Part shown: positions 22,801 through 35,500 of the stretch, one piece after another | How positions within the stretch are numbered: position 1 is the stretch's first letter | Layout: every line of letters begins with the position of its first letter | Assembly: GCA_905250885.1 (NCBI GenBank) | Contig: CAJNOQ010000732.1 | Coordinates: 1 to 42,292, forward strand | Direction of reading: 5' to 3' | Length of the DNA stretch: 42,292 nt | DNA from: Didymodactylos carnosus | Taxonomy: Eukaryota > Rotifera > Eurotatoria > Philodinida > Philodinidae | Position numbers and translations under genes: made by a program | Notes under the pieces: generated by a model | Told to the model about the DNA's origin: nothing | Databases searched by the model: none | What the model saw: only the letters and a program-made list of their open reading frames with translations

Positions 22801-23569
22801 TAAAGAACCTTCTGTGGATGTTAAACGAAGCAACAAATTATCTTCCAATTCTTTTGTTCGACGTTTGTTCAACGTTACTTCTTCTAACAGACGAGTACGT
22901 TCCGCTTCGAGCTCCTAAACATTTATCTTCGGTCAAGTCAATTTCTGGTTCGTCATAATCTTCATTTCTTACCGCTTTCTCTTTCTGAATTACAATGCCT
23001 AGCAATTGATCTTCTAGACCCTTCATTGTGACAGTAAAATCAATGATAGATGTTTTAGCATACACTTCTGGCGTATAAAATGGATTGGCTAATTTTGTTG
23101 TGATATACAACTTAAATCCATTCATAACATCACATTCTTTATCTCCTACTTTCACCTTCAATGTTGAGCCGGATTTTATGTAATTCTTCTCTAAAACATT
23201 GTCCAATGCCGGATCCAGGTCTTCGCCGACATCCTCAATTATCAACGGACGACCTAGTGATAAAGCATCTTCCAAATGAGTTCGGAAATATTTATGATTT
23301 AAACTCGTGATCTAAACAAGAACACCGAACATCACAAAAAGAGTTCGAGACCAGCTCAACAAGCGGATTTGCACCTGTAGATCTTTTTTTTCTTCTTTAT
23401 TTCTAATCCATGCTTTGCCTTGTCCTTGAGGATCAACTAGCAATGGGAATCGGGCTGCTGATGTCACAATAAGACCATTTTGAATTGACAGTTCATCATT
23501 TGGCAAGCCTTGTAAATTCCATTCACTTATTGTTGCATTATGGACAAGAAACGAAATAATATTCAAATC
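19807..23569 (-). other. dynein exons 54-63: AAA5, AAA6 and C-terminus
   Basis: Residues 3587-4660. Exons: 23375-23569, 22973-23311, 22562-22914, 22308-22504, 21494-22251, 20481-21437, 20289-20418, 20095-20213, 19907-20043, 19807-19846. AAA5: [23 protein letters not shown]6: [15 protein letters not shown] and [10 protein letters not shown]. The C-terminal domain includes [14 protein letters not shown] and [15 protein letters not shown]. Intron 60 (20214-20288, 75 nt) is stopless and in frame. Without the last two introns (20044-20094, 19847-19906) the frame would end early. The 40-nt last exon restores the family-typical RGVALLC end. Confidence 0.95.
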
Positions 23570-26500
23570 CTGAAAAGCAAAAATATCAAACTCGAATCTT
23601 TGTTCAGTGATTGTCGATGCAAACAGTACACACTTCTGTAAATGGTACTTTTCGTTTAACCATATCTGTTCGCCATTGTCTTATTAGAATAGTACGAAAC
23701 TCTTGGTTGAATGGGCCCGTATAGCTTAAGAATCCCGTGGCTAATAGTACATCACCAATAAGACGATTAATTTGTGCTTCGAAGTTTCTTGATGCTTCGG
23801 TCCATCGAACACGTTCACCAGACAGACCATCAATTAACGCCGATGCATTATGCATTTTACGACGACAAGCATCTGCCTCAGCTAGTAACGTCTGAAAACG
23901 AGACCTCCAGTTAAATCTATTATTAGAGAGCGAGCCGATAGAGTGATACCTGTTTAATTATATTCGCTTTATCAAATTCAGCTTGTACAACAGCGACTTC
24001 AGCCATTTTAGCTGCTAATTGGTCTTGTGCTGCATCATAGTCGTTAGTGGCTTTTTGTAAACGACTTTCCTGAATCGCTAAATTAGCCTGAAACCGAACG
24101 GCTGTCACTTGTATGAAGAAAACCATTAATCTATTGAAACTCACCTTTAATGGCAACACTTCTTTATTAATTCCGTAAAAGTAGGCCATAGCTAGTGTCC
24201 ATGAACATAATCCGGCAACATTTCCTGATACACGCTTAGCTGTATCCATATTATAATCTTCCATTAATAAATAAGGCTGGAGTAGTTCAACCGTTTCTTC
24301 GTTGATTGTATCCTACAGAAGAAAGTTTCAACATCACTCGACTATATTCATTTCGCAGTCACCTACTTTTGGAAAATGAACCAGACTATTCAGAAAATCA
24401 TTGCCACCCATTAATTTCAACGCACTACTCCAAGAAGGTTTCGGACACGATTTTTCAGCGTCCATCGATATTGGATCAAGAGACTTTTGAAACAATAACA
24501 GCACACTATCCATAATTCGCATGATTAAATGGGGTGGTTTTCCTAACTTTTTGACAGTCGATATATCTGCTGGTTTAATTGTTTTTAACGCAGCTTCGGC
24601 TTCTTCTAATGCTGGCCGAGCCACTTCCAATGTACCTTCGGCTACTGCTTTATCAGCGGATATTTGATCGACTAATTCTTTACAAGCATCCGCTACACGT
24701 TGTACTTGCTCCGCAACTTTAGTGGCTGCCGATTTCTTAATATTAACATCTTGCATGACCAAATCTGCTTTTTGATTCGCCACTAATAACTCTTTTTCTT
24801 TTACTTCCAATTCTTTTGCCAGCTCACGAACTTGATCAGCTGCTTCGATCAACTTTTTCAAACCGGTATTCATACGCTCAGCAAGCTTTCCGATATCTTT
24901 TCGTTTTTCAGAATAAATCGATTTGTAACCAGCCAAAAACGACAAATACGATTTAGGTGTTACATGAGTTTGACGACGATAACGGTTAAAATAATCGACA
25001 CACGCCTCAGCTACTTGATCTTGAACTTCGCCCATCATAACAACGAGTTCTTGTTTCACCTGAGGAGTGCAAATAATTTCAAAATTTCCAATAAAATATT
25101 TCGAGACGGCGATGAGCGCATCTTTTGGCCACCGTTGAAACCAATCCATCGTACATCCGGATATTAACGCTGGAAATTTCAACGAACGACTACGAAATTT
25201 CTCTCCAACCTAGAATTAATATCAAATATCGTTTTTTCCATCAATTACTGTTAATCTCTACTTACTGGAGAGAAGCATAGCACAACGTGTAGGTTATTTC
25301 GAACTCGTGTTAGAAAATAATCGTATAGAATTTCATTTGTTGGCGCACGTTTTGGAAACTCTTTTCTCATTACCGGTGTCAGTTCACCTAATATTTCGTG
25401 AATTTCATCACGAGCAAATAAATTCGATACTTCACCACTAGCCAAAACATTATTCATATATTCGAGAAATGATTCATCTTTGATCTCATTATCCGTAAAT
25501 AGAAACGTCACACCTTTTCCTTTTTGACCTGCAGTACGATACAAGTTTTTCAAATCTTCCATCAAATTCGTGACATTGTAAGATCTAGAACGACTAACGT
25601 TGATAGGCCTTACAATAGAAAAGAAATTTCTTTACCTTGTCAATGTGATCTGAAACGTTTGATAACCGGCAATGTATGACGCTAAACGTGTCAGTGATTG
25701 TTTCCCTGATCCCCCGACGCCCACAAGCAAAGCGCAGCCTCTCGGGGTGCGAATTATTCTTGATATTTTAATCAAATGTGTCATGGCATCTTTGAAAAAC
25801 ACTAAATCCATTTTACCACCTTTCATCGTTTCATTGTATTGTTGTTGATATTGCTCTAGTTTTCCACTAAGTGCTTCGAAAGATGAAATGGGTTCATAGA
25901 CTTTTGGTGCCACCAACTCAATACCTTCGTTTTCTTCGCCTGAAAAATTCCACATGTGATAGTTATCCAACAACTCATCATTATCTTCGACTCACCAGTC
26001 ACTTCTGGTGCATCCCGAAGAAAATCGACAAAATATGGTTCTTGTTGCATAATTGTGGTGTTTGTTCGTCCACATTCTTCTTCAGCGACGAGTTTCAACA
26101 TTTTCTCAAACCAGTCTTTATCATCTTGTGAGACAAAACGATCGGCAATCACACGATAACATTCATGTTTCCATAATGACATGATCACATTCGGTTTTAT
26201 ACCAGCAACGTCCGATGTTATATTTAACATTCCCTTAACAAGTTGATTGGGCTTTGTAGTACAATTAAACAAATCTCCCAGCAGAGTACTTTACCTGCCA
26301 TATCCTTGAGAGATCACGTAAATTGAACACATAATGAAATTTAGCAGGTGTGGGTAACATTTTCACTTTGGTTTTTTGCCATAGTTTTCGTGTAGCTGGC
26401 ACAAGTTTCTCAATAACATTGATGGCATCTTGGTTAAAACCACGCTCCTAACAAAAGGAAAATAAACAGCTTAAATGAAATAGCTAGCATCAATCACCTT

Positions 26501-29500
26501 ACCGCACAAAAGTAGCCACGTCCGATGGCACTGAATATTTTGTCTATGGATGCATTTGATGGTAGTGTACAATTGAATATACAAAACTGCCGTTTTAGAC
26601 GTTGAGGTATGTCGTTACGACCTCCACCTAAGTGATCCAAAGGAATTAAGAAATCGATTTGCAAAGAAGCTAAGACAAACTTACCAGGTTGAATCATGGC
26701 AGCTACAAATTGGATATCGACAATGTTTGTAAATTCACCAGGCTTTTCCAAATTATAAAACCCATTTTGTTCCATAACTTGACGAGTTATCTCATTCGTC
26801 ACCTTTTAATAAGTAAAACATACGGGTCAACATTCGCTGAGGTGATGTCTTTTCACCAAACAACTGCGTACCTGATCACCCCATTCGTTAATAACAGGCA
26901 TGTTGATATCATCAATAAATACTGTCATTTTCTTGCCACCCGGTGGGCCGTAAGTGGTGCCAACGCGTTTATCAACGTAGCTTTCAATTGTTCTCTAGAG
27001 AGAATAAAAGGAAGACTTCAGGCACACATCACTCAACCAGTGAGAGATTAGTTCGTACCTGAACCATCGTTGCTGTTGTTGCACTTGAAAAGTTGACATT
27101 TTTAAACGATTGTACCTCTGGATTATATTTTGAACAATAACTTTTAACAATAACGGTTTTAGCCGTGCCCTATACAAGAAAATAAAATGTGGATGACCAT
27201 ACCATCGACTTTTTCTCATCTTCTACTAACCTGTTCACCAATTAACAGTACCGCCTTTTCTTGTTTAGCTATTATATGTATAAGAAAATCTGTTCGAACA
27301 TTGTCGACATTCGGTACAAGTATAGATGAATATTCTGGTATTGTATCCGTTGGATAAATGTATTCAGGTACAAGCGTTGACCAATGTACCCATTTCCCAT
27401 TTTCACCCACAACAAATTCAAACATTGTTTCTTCACCCTTTACACACACAGGCATGCACATAGCTGATATAGTTTAAATCAGAACAAACCTACTTTAACT
27501 GCTGGTAAATCGAGTAGATGTTTGGAAACAACGAAATCTTCTAACTTTTTTCGATCAAAGAATTCGAGTAAAGCACCAAGAGACCACATTAGTGCAAATA
27601 CATAATAACGACCGAGCACATCGGGTGCCGATTGTTTATCTTTATTGATAAGACCTTCGAGAATGTCCAGCGACTGACGAGTGTACATACACTCCAATAT
27701 CTTAAACCAGCAAAAACATGTTGTGCAAAGAAACACATGATTAACAAATGCTTATTTACCTGCATTTTTGGTTCTAAACTCTGGACAACATATGAATAAG
27801 CCTGTGGAAATGTCTTAGTGTATAGGTTCAACAGAATATCGGTTTCACTAGCTGGACGTTTCAAAAGCCAACCTAAAAGACGAAATGGATAGTCTCGAGT
27901 AACGTTCTGCTCTTTCCATATACCATTGACGATCGGCTCCCAATTCATAACAGATGACGACATAAAAATCATTCCGTTTCGAGATACAGTTGCTGGTGAG
28001 GCATTATCGATATTATGCACTTCAAAGATAATTTTACAATTCGGTGCCATTGGTATTCGATCGCCATTAGCTAATGTCAACGTTTTGTTGTCGTCCAGAA
28101 CAGAGTTTAAGTTTTCAATCCATATGGCATCAACAGGCCCATCGAGTATGAGCCACACATGATCACCCTGAAATAACCGACAGAAAAAGGTGATCTATAT
28201 ACTTACGTTTGATTGAGATATGCATACTTTTTTTGTTTTTAATGTCCTTCTCCATAGCGTTGAAAATATACCATCTGTCCAGTCATTAGTGGCTACATCT
28301 AATCGACCAAACATTTGCGGTGCCGTTATAGCTTTCGGATTCATGCGCATCTCACGGTGTGGTGAGCCACATTCGGTCATGGCTTTCATTAAAATGGCAA
28401 TACATTTCGATTTTCCTGCTCCACTGGGGCCTAGTGTCATCATGCCATGTCGAACACGTTGTGTTTCGTACAACTGAATTAGTTTTAATACCCATGGTGG
28501 ATGATGAATTAGTTGAGCTAAGTCAGTCTAAAATTAGAATGGACAAATCAATCAGCATCCGAGATTCTATTTCCCTGATGAAAACCTGTGTTCTGATGGC
28601 TGCTTCTATCTCCGGATAACCTTTCGATTCTAGTTGAATGCCAGTAAATAAATCATCGATTAGGGACATGAATAACGGTTCATCTTCATCGATCTAAAGT
28701 ATTGTACAAACTGTTTATTTCCATTCAAGTGCTTTTGACATTACTTACTAATTTTGACAGGTTCATATCTCTCAGCACTCTCATCATTGTTTTTTCCTCT
28801 GAGTCATTTGGATTTTCACGTTTAAATGCACCCAATGTACGTAAAACAGACAGGATATTTCTTAAACCAAAATCATAATGAACCTAAAACCATCAGTAGA
28901 ACTCTCATCTTTTACGAGGGAAGGGAGCAGGTTTTCGTTCCACTCACTTGTTTTGTTAACTGTTCTTCACACAACTTGTAGAGTGTGAAGAATTTTTTCG
29001 ACAACTTAATGTTTTGTAAAAAACCACAACTGGCTAATTTTACACGTATAATAATAGCACGATCAGGTACCATCATAGCCACTGTTCTAAAATTAATCTT
29101 CAAATTTTCCGGTAACTCTTGACGACCAGCATAACCAGGATTCTAAATTAAAATAACAAAAACTTTCAGTGTAGTGGAATGTACTGCGAAATGCAATACC
29201 ATTGTTAAAAATAGACCAAACTCCATATCGAGCTCAACGATATCACCATCCGTGAATACAAACGATGACTTCTTTTCCTTTTTGCATCTTAGCACAATAT
29301 CAATCTGTTGTGCAGCTACTGATAAGACGGGTAATTCAATTCGATTGAACTCGTCGAAACAACCCCAACTACCAGATTGCGCAAGGCCTTTGTAAATTCG
29401 ACCAAGACCGCGATAATCCATTTGATCCGAACAATTAAATACAACCACAAATTTTCCTAGACAACGACCCATATCTTTCGTTGTCTCCGTTTTACCCGTA

Positions 29501-32500
29501 CCTTAGAAACAAAACAAAATCGAGTTTGTTTCTTGACAATCACATCAACTTACCGGCCGGTCCTGCAGGCGCTCCACCAAGGGACATGTGCAGCGCTTGA
29601 GCCAATGTTATATAACATCTATCTGTTAATGGTGTAATAACTAGTCGCTCGGTACATCCGAGATATTCGTTCATATATTTAAAATCAACATCTGTTATTG
29701 ATATCCGACATACGTCAGCATCTTCATCAAAATAGAAACGGCACTGTCTTACCCAATCAAATTCTAATGGACTACGACATTTGCTGGCAACCTATTCAAT
29801 GCACGAACAATGATGTACATGTCGTCTGAGGGAGAAAATACACATACCAATTCATCAAAAATATCCTTTTGATGTACATGAATTGTAATGAGAGTTTCGA
29901 GACGTGTACGTTCTATTTTTGATAAATCTTCCATTGTTTTATTAATCAGAGCATTGAGAATATCTAAAAATTTTTTGGCTGTATCAGTCATTATTTTCTT
30001 ATCGACCTTTGTATTGTTCAATGCAATTTCTGAATCACGCGTCCACAACATTTGTAAACCAAGTAGACCAACCTATAAAGATCGACTGTTCATCGAAGAA
30101 AACTCTCGCGTACGGATATTCATGCACACATACCTGGGCTGGAAAACTGTTGATGAAATCGATTAAATTGAACTGTGGATCTTGTATTGCAGCCGCTCCT
30201 TCGCGTATAACTTTATGCACGGATGCACGTGACATTTTTAATAAATCACCAAGCCATACTTCAACGTTACCCTAAATACACGCTAATTGTCATTCTTGTG
30301 ATTTAAAATCTAGAACATTCGTGAACTCACTTGAGCATTGACTGGCTCTTTTAATTGTACCGTTTCTCCTTCTTGCGAATTGATTTCCAATATTTTATCA
30401 TAGATTTTCTCATCGAATGTCACCGTTTTTGTATTATCAAACACATTCAACAGATGATTTTGTATTGTATGTGAATCACCCGCTTGTCCCAATATTTCTA
30501 GTAGAGCTGGATCAGATACGAAGAAAAATCTCGGAAATACAAGACGTTTCTTTTCTAGATAACCCGTTAATGATTTCTGACATAATTCTAATTGTTCAAA
30601 TAAATGTGGTAATAATTGCGAAAGCGTATCATCACTTGTACAGCAACTGACAACGTTTAGATTTTCACGAGCACGTTGCATAATTTTTTGCCAAGATTTA
30701 TCAATATTTCCAAAACGTTTTGCTTCTTGTGGCAATTGTTTGGCAATATCTCCACCGACAAACACAGCTTCGAGATAGATCCACAGATTTTGTACGCTGA
30801 GCCATTTTTCAATAATTTCTGTAGTAGATGTTAATTTTTGCAACCACTCTTGAATTTTTTTCTTGAACGGCGCATTATATCGATTGCTCATCAGAGACCC
30901 TAATATCATTAAAGAATCTTCCATCAATGCAATTATTTCCGATGTCGCATCACCTTTCAACAATAATTCACCACGATTTTTAAACGATGAAAATGTAAAG
31001 TTTTGATTGCCCCAATCATTAATAACTTGAGTTAATTTAGCTTCAATATCTTTTTCTTTGATAGCCGATATACAAATATCCTAGAAAATAGTGGAACACG
31101 CCGTTTATGCAATAAGTCGATCAAACGGTGATCGACCTAACCCACCTCAATATCGTCTTTGTGTTTTAGCAATGGTGCCGCCATAATATCTCTCAACAAG
31201 AAATTATCCGATTCAACATCGAACTTATGTCTCGTTAAATTTGAGATACGTTCCCAATGTCTGGGTTTCATCGATTTATTAGCCATCATTTCCAATAATG
31301 GGCATGTCTCATTAAAATCATCAATGGTCTTTTTTAATTCATCAAATGCCTGATATTCTTTAAGGCCTTTTGGCAGTTTTCGACAACGATCCTGAAAATC
31401 CAGCAGATCATTATTAATCTTCTCGATGTCCACATCAACCCACGGTATATCATAGTAACCATTGATTGTATCAATGACAATGTTGTATAAACCATACAAT
31501 TTTTGTAACAAACCCAGCTCCTGAACAACATGAAAGATACCGATAACGTTTAAAGAATGACAGAACACTGAGCGTTTACCCGTTTAATTCTCGCTAAATC
31601 TGGATAATCAGTCACGGGTAAACCAAAGAGCTCTTCTCCAGCACTGTACGTTTCAAATTTTTGCCATAACTCATCAAGTTTCACTTGAAATATTGTCAAA
31701 CGATCGCTTGCTTCCCGTGGCTGTGTACCACAAACCGTCGGTCCTTTTTCAGCATAATCAGAAACAAACAGTGTCACATCTTGTTGAAAAACGGTCACAT
31801 TATTTAATAAATCATTCTTGAACTCCGGTTGAATTGCTAATAAATGAGATTGAACTTCTTTGCCCTGATGACAAAAAGGAGTTTAGAGGTGAGCATGTGC
31901 ATGTATCATTGTTAGTCTTACTTGCTGTAAACATTTTCTCCATGCGTATTGCAGTGCATCAACCTTTTCTGGATTTCCATCATTGAATGATATTTCATAT
32001 TTATACAACATTACATAAGTTTCTTCAACGGGTGTTATTGTTTGGTCGATCAAAATTTCATTTTGTCTTATTTCACTCAGTGCATTCATGTGCGCACGAA
32101 CATCATCCAAATCTTTGCATGGCCGAATCAGACGTTTTTGAATATCTTCAACTTTATCAAATATGTTTTGCATATCTTGCGATGCTTTGTCGTTCAACGC
32201 TTTGGCATAAGACATTTTCCAATTATTTATTTCCGTTTTTAGACCACGTTTCAGCTTATCGGTATAGAAGACAATCGAACCAACTTGATACGATTGGGGA
32301 AATTCTAAGAAGCAGATGGTGCAGATGTGAGTACGTACTCTGCACTAGAAAATGTTTCATAACCAAAACTGATGCATACCGTCAATTTCAAACTCCATTC
32401 GACGATAATGTTTAAACAATGCTTCGAAATCGACCATTAACGGTTTGGAATCCATAAACGCTTTTACGGTTGAATCTGGCTCCTAAAACCTCATCAAACA

Positions 32501-35500
32501 AGCGATTGTTGTATACATTCATACGCGGTAATATCCTACCTTTTCCCATAATTCCGCAAACCCCGTGAAGTTCTTCATCATCTCTTGAACATCCGGCTTA
32601 AACGTGCTTATAGCCGCATTAAGCGATAGGACGACTTTTTTGACATCATTGTTTTCCGCAATCACCTAAAGTAACGATCGCAAGTGGATAAAGTTTTAGT
32701 AGTTTAAAACAAAAGAATTACTTTATGTAACGGTTTTGGTGCTTTAGCTTGCACAGCAAGTTTAGCATCTTCACCTTCATCCGATGCTTGTTTTTCGATG
32801 TCCTAAAACAGAAAAATGAACAATAAGAATCGACATCACTCTTCATTTACTATGTCTCGCCGGCTTAAAAACTCAGCAGTTACATTTAACCGTTAAATAA
32901 AGATGTTTTCATTATCCGGCTCAAACTAGTTACAGTAATCGACTCTCTGATCCTGCAGTTTCCACCAAAAGTGTGCGCGATTCACAGGCAATCTGAAAAC
33001 ATAATGTGAATGATGGGATCACGCGCTCTGGTAGAGACCTACTTTGACCATAATTTCTTTCAACTTATGCGCATGATTCCATTCTGGGAGTTCATTTCCA
33101 ATCCGCAGCATTATATGTGCTGATTTATTCAATTGTGATTGCATATCATCTAAACTTGGTTTAACCAAAACGTTCGGAATTGATAATACAACATCAGTGC
33201 GAAATAATGGATTTCGAACCTGTTCCCGTAAAACTTGCTCGCCAACATATCGTATCGGCTGTTGTAAACGCTTACGAACCGATTCTAATGAACTTCGAGT
33301 ACCTGGAATGACACCAGACTTACTTATATAGATGCATGAGTGGAACTAGACAAAATACGTACACTGTATGAGTGCATCGATACTTTTATTCCAATATGTT
33401 GTTAAGAAGTTGAAGAAGGCGCACGGTTGACATTCGTTGCATCTTGATCCTTTTGTGTTCAACGGTAATTTTACGGTGCATTCATAATAGTCCTGATCGT
33501 TTTCTTTAACCGTTGCTTGTTCAGATAGTTTCAAACGTTTTTTCAATATTTCTAGGAGATAATGAACAGCTTTTTCGCACAAATGAGTTTGTTTTGTTAT
33601 GAACTGAATAGCTTGCTGGCACGATTCGTCGGTGAGTTTGATAAATTCGTCAATAGTCACAGGATCTTGTTGCAATTCGCACAACTGTGTCTCAGCGATT
33701 GTCTGTAGAGTGTTTTCGATACGACAAGTCAAAATGTCTTGACAATCATTTACCAATATTCGTAATTGTTCTAATTCAGTTTGAACATTTAACACATCTA
33801 GAGAGAAACCAATACTCACAGACGAACAACAGATAGACGCGCTCTTACATTCTTCAATGTTCAAGGATGCCCACGTGATGGCCACGAAACCGGGACGCAA
33901 TGCTTCTTCAACTTTTTCTCGATGGGATTTCATCAGTGTTGTCATCTCTCTTGGTACCGATGCATAGGTTTGTTTAATGTTTTTTAACATTTCTTGCAGA
34001 TTGACGCTTGTTTTTCGTATAATTTCTTCTTGTCTCAATAGTGTTATAGCTGTATCAGGAATGTCTAAGCCAAGTTTTGTTAGATATTGTGCATCTTTAA
34101 TCAACTCCAACACTTGGGGATCAAAATTCACATGATCTTCCTAGGAACAACAGCGGTGAACGTCAGAAAAGGCCTAGTTTGACATGTATCACTCACTTTT
34201 GTTTCGGTATCTCGGATTAAAATCGCCGCATTCATTCCTTTCTTGATCAAATCTATTCCGCGACACCAGTTACGATAGAATAGAAGCTGAAGAAAAACAA
34301 GCGAAATGTTTTAGACAACTTTGCTAAAGTAAACGGTGACTGTCACGAACTTCATATTGTAATAACGCTTCAGCTATTTTGTTAAAATTTTTTATCAACA
34401 CTCTTCCATCATCGGTTTTATTCAAATCCATTTTTACTTGCAATAATTTAATAGGCGCACTGATTCGTTGATACAGTTGACGTGACCAGATAATTCGACC
34501 AGCAGTTGGAGGCAAGTTTCGTGCTACTGCTGGTTCTTCTTTATTCTTTTCATAGATCTTTCGTACCTATAAGACGAACATCATCATAATGGTGATCAAA
34601 CAAATACAAAGAATTAGCAAAATCTGATATCTCCCTAGTGATCGATTCTTATATAAGAATGTTATAAGAAACAGCTAAGGGCTGGATAAGATTCAGATAA
34701 ATATCTGAGAAGAGTCTTATGAGAACTGATAAAAAATGTTCGTCTAGGGTTGTTGCTGAATAGATAAAATCTAACCTACACCTCCTAGCATGAGCCCAGC
34801 TCTCTTGAACGACCGTCAAGCAGGAGAATCACTTACTGTATCCAGTTCTTTATTGAAATTTTGTACGAGTTTTCCATATTTATCAGCAAAATCGATTGTA
34901 ACACCCTGGAGATCTTGAAACTTTTCTAAGAATAACAGTGACTGCTCCACCTATGAGTGAAAACCACAGTTACTTTCAATTGCTGCAGTTTTGATGGCAT
35001 ATCGCTTACTGTGTATGACTTTCTAAACCAACTATCGATAAATGTTTGCAATTGTGTTTGAATATTGTCAATCTGCTGTTTGAAGTCGTCATAGTCATTG
35101 TCAAACTAAAAGAAGAAAGGGGAAGATAGAACAACTTTATTCTTTTTACTGCTCACATGCATACATCTTGTTTCCGATGATCAAGTAAATCATATGTTTT
35201 CTTTTTAATGGCATCCACCACTGACTTGTATTTCACCACGATTGGTTCTAAGCCTTCTACTCGAATATTTTGTAATCCGCTTAAACTTTCAATTGTATTT
35301 AATACGCTTACAATGTGGTCCAAACGTTTACAAAACGTGTCATATTTACCAAATATGTAATTTTCACTAGAGACCACGAACAAACAGCGGTTAGCATCGC
35401 GCTCGAATAGGGGAGAAGAAAAATACCTAAAGTCCCACTGTCGTTCATTTTCCGATTCGTGTAATTTGGCTTTTGTTTTATGAAAATACGACTGGTACTC

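Noticed and set aside
26689..27051. Plus-strand open frame of ~120 codons opposite the dynein
   Set aside because: It is antisense to confirmed dynein exons and introns and has no family resemblance. Other plus-strand frames across 20-38 kb were rejected for the same reason.
33798..33848. Apparent 17-residue insertion in the dynein tail (reading CKSASICC…)
   Set aside because: It has GT…TCTCTCTAG ends, is 51 nt long, and removing it restores the family alignment, so it is an intron.
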